NCBI GenBank assembly: GCA_021202465.1
Contig: JAJQCZ010000060.1
Span: 1-64,000 of the forward strand
From: Lachnospiraceae bacterium
GTDB taxonomy: Bacteria > Bacillota > Clostridia > Lachnospirales > Lachnospiraceae
Reading direction: 5' to 3'
DNA length: 64,000 bases
Positions 62,471 to 64,000 of this stretch are shown here, in pieces; position 1 is the stretch's first letter; the number at the start of each line of letters is the position of its first letter. Below the pieces are notes generated by a model. It did no database searches and was not told the DNA's origin. It worked only from the letters and a program-made list of their open reading frames with translations. The translations under genes were made by a program, and so were the position numbers.

Positions 62471-63160
62471 ATGGACTGTGTGTACATTGTGGAAGACGAT
62501 CAGAATATTCGCGAGATTGAGACATTCGCACTGAAGAACAGCGGCTATCATGTGATGGGATTTGAGACGGCCGGTGAGTTCTTTAAAGCGATCAATACCC
62601 GGATTCCCGACCTGGTGATCCTGGATATCATGCTGCCCGACGAGGATGGGCTCGCGGTCCTGAAGAAGCTGCGGGGACGGCCGGATACCAGGCGTCTGCC
62701 GGTGGTGCTGGTTACGGCCAAGCAGCAGGAGATCGACAAGGTCAAGGGCTTCGACCTGGGGGCTGACGATTATATGACCAAGCCCTTTGGTGTCATGGAA
62801 ATGATTGCCCGGGTGAAGGCGCTGCTGCGGCGCAGCAAGGGGGAGAGCGGCGAGAAGATCCTCATCCTGGGGCCGGTGACCCTGGACGGCGAGAAACGGC
62901 AGGCCACGGTAGAGGGCCGCCCGGTGGAGCTGACCTTCAAGGAGTATGAGCTCCTGCAGCTTCTCATGCGCAATCAGGGCATCGTGCTGAGCCGGGATCA
63001 GATCATGGACCGGGTGTGGGACGGCTACGAGGGCGAGTCACGGACTCTGGATATGCACATTAAATCGCTGCGCCAGAAGCTGGGGGAGGCCTCCGGGATG
63101 ATCCGCACGGTGCGCAACGTGGGCTACATGACCGAGTGGGAGGAGCGGCAACCGGAATGA
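62471..63160 (+). CDS. phoB: PhoB-like response regulator
   Basis: This 229-residue OmpR-family regulator has Glu8-Asp9-Asp10, phospho-acceptor Asp52 (VILDIMLPDEDG), Thr/Lys features in LVTAKQ and TKPFGVMEMIARV. A winged-helix domain has LTFKEYELLQLLMRN and ends RTVRNVGYMTEWE. The ATG at 62471 follows GAGGGAGG. It lies 46 bp after the Na/Pi gene and overlaps the kinase gene by 4 bp. Its position between Pho-box-controlled genes suggests it is PhoB/PhoP. Confidence 0.88.
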   Translation: MDCVYIVEDDQNIREIETFALKNSGYHVMGFETAGEFFKAINTRIPDLVILDIMLPDEDGLAVLKKLRGRPDTRRLPVVLVTAKQQEIDKVKGFDLGADDYMTKPFGVMEMIARVKALLRRSKGESGEKILILGPVTLDGEKRQATVEGRPVELTFKEYELLQLLMRNQGIVLSRDQIMDRVWDGYEGESRTLDMHIKSLRQKLGEASGMIRTVRNVGYMTEWEERQPE

Positions 63161-64000
63161 AGAAGAGACTCAACTGGCAGCTGATGGGCATCTCCCTTCT
63201 GGGAATCCTCTGTACGACGCTGATTCTGTCGGTCGTGTTTTTCGGCCTTTACCGTGAACAGGTGCTCTATGATCTGAAGACGGACGCTCATATCCTGAAA
63301 TATGCCTGGAGCAGTGAGACGGAGGAACGGCTGGAGGCAGACGAGGCGCTGGAGGCTTACCGGATCACGGTCATCGACGCGGAGGGAAATGTGCTCTTCG
63401 ACAGCAATGCCGATACCGTCGGAATGGACAACCATCTGGACCGCCCTGAGGTGGAGGATGCCTTCGCGACGGGGGACGGTCATTCCATCCGCGAGTCTCA
63501 TACCATGGGGAAGAACACCTACTATTATGCGATTCTTCTGGATGACGGCTCGGTTCTGCGGGTCGCCGCGGAGGCGGGCAGCATCTGGACCTTCCTGCTG
63601 CACGCTGTCCCGCTGCTTCTGCTGCTGTTATGTCTGGTCTTCGTGCTCTGTCTGGCCGCGTCCCGGGTGCTGACGCGCCGTCTGGTGGCGCCAATCGAGT
63701 CGCTGGCCAGAGACATGACCAATCAGGAGGCCGTGCCGGTCTATCAGGAAATGGAACCCTTCGTGGCGACCATTCGCAAGCAGCACGAGGAGATCCTGCG
63801 GGCTTCGGATATGCGCCGGGAATTCACCGCCAATGTCTCCCACGAGCTGAAAACGCCGCTGACGGCCATTTCCGGCTATGCGGAGCTGCTGCAGAACAAT
63901 CTGGTGCCAGCGGAGGATGTCCCGCACTTCGGAGAGGAGATCCGGAACAGCGCGGCCAGACTTCTGGCGCTGATCGATGATATCCTGCGCCTGTCGCAGC
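63157..64000 (+). CDS. phoR: PhoR-like sensor histidine kinase, cut off by the window end
   Basis: The start overlaps the phoB stop (ATGA). The 281 residues visible show a membrane helix (about 8-30), an extracellular PAS-like domain (about 35-130, with IDAEGNVLFDSNADTVG), a second helix (about 145-170), a HAMP-like linker, and the H-box FTANVSHELKTPLT with His229. The ATPase domain lies beyond the window. With phoB it should form the phosphate sensor of the locus. The frame is open to the last base. Confidence 0.88.
   Translation, partial: MKKRLNWQLMGISLLGILCTTLILSVVFFGLYREQVLYDLKTDAHILKYAWSSETEERLEADEALEAYRITVIDAEGNVLFDSNADTVGMDNHLDRPEVEDAFATGDGHSIRESHTMGKNTYYYAILLDDGSVLRVAAEAGSIWTFLLHAVPLLLLLLCLVFVLCLAASRVLTRRLVAPIESLARDMTNQEAVPVYQEMEPFVATIRKQHEEILRASDMRREFTANVSHELKTPLTAISGYAELLQNNLVPAEDVPHFGEEIRNSAARLLALIDDILRLSQ

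Overview
The window looks like chromosomal DNA from a Gram-positive anaerobe of the class Clostridia, most likely a Lachnospiraceae-type gut bacterium. This is inferred from gene content and base composition (moderately GC-rich coding DNA, AGGAGG-type ribosome binding sites, single-membrane transport systems, the paired glgC/glgD genes, a MecA adaptor, yhaN/yhaO-type SbcCD, and ECF sigma/anti-sigma pairs of the Clostridia type). I see no rRNA, tRNA, CRISPR array, integrase or transposase.

Layout. 0-9 kb: mecA; an exported GH18 glycosidase; a yhaO-yhaN DNA-repair pair; and the glycogen genes glgC-glgD. 9-13 kb: a minus-strand moxR / DUF58 / DUF4129-type operon, followed by a gene-free, hairpin-rich stretch. 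13-14.2 kb: two small heat-shock proteins, the first behind a CIRCE (HrcA) operator. 14.6-16.2 kb: a one-carbon pair, fchA-like cyclodeaminase/cyclohydrolase and a FolD that lacks the cyclohydrolase residues. 16.5-22.5 kb: a cysteine-free CsoR-family regulator, then a response regulator / histidine kinase / ABC ATPase / FtsX permease module, with three copies of an intergenic repeat around it. 22.6-23.4 kb: a degraded GH3 gene and an orphan DUF2442 gene. 23.7-28.5 kb: a nitrilase-family amidase, a LysR regulator, and a divergent FAD oxidoreductase plus SLC13 anion permease with a dyad where a LysR site would be expected. 28.7-33.1 kb: a degenerate LytM protein, an M20 peptidase, tatD and rsmA. 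33.2-34.2 kb: a three-gene DUF3791 / DUF3990 (ADP-ribosyltransferase fold) / small-protein module. 34.3-39.5 kb: a DUF885 metallopeptidase-like protein, dihydroorotase and Xaa-Pro aminopeptidase. 39.7-48.8 kb: an ABC-2 exporter and a MacAB-like exporter flanked by two paralogous adaptor proteins, one of 1158 residues. 49-50.8 kb: an alcohol dehydrogenase with an altered catalytic-zinc ligand and a DUF4160 gene pair. 51-64 kb: a phosphate and potassium region: pstSCAB, a phoU split by an 11-G tract, trkA-trkH, an ECF sigma factor with its anti-sigma partner, a Na/Pi cotransporter with a PhoU domain, and phoB-phoR (the last runs off the window).

How it fits together. PhoB/PhoR at the right edge probably controls both pstS and the Na/Pi cotransporter: upstream of each are TTTACA-like hexamers repeating every 11 bp, as in Firmicute Pho boxes. 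The most unusual items are the poly-G frameshift in phoU, the division of labour implied by FchA plus a cyclohydrolase-deficient FolD, the DUF3790s module with an ADP-ribosyltransferase fold, and the enlarged MacA-like adaptor. No computation or database search was possible; family names rest on motifs read by eye.
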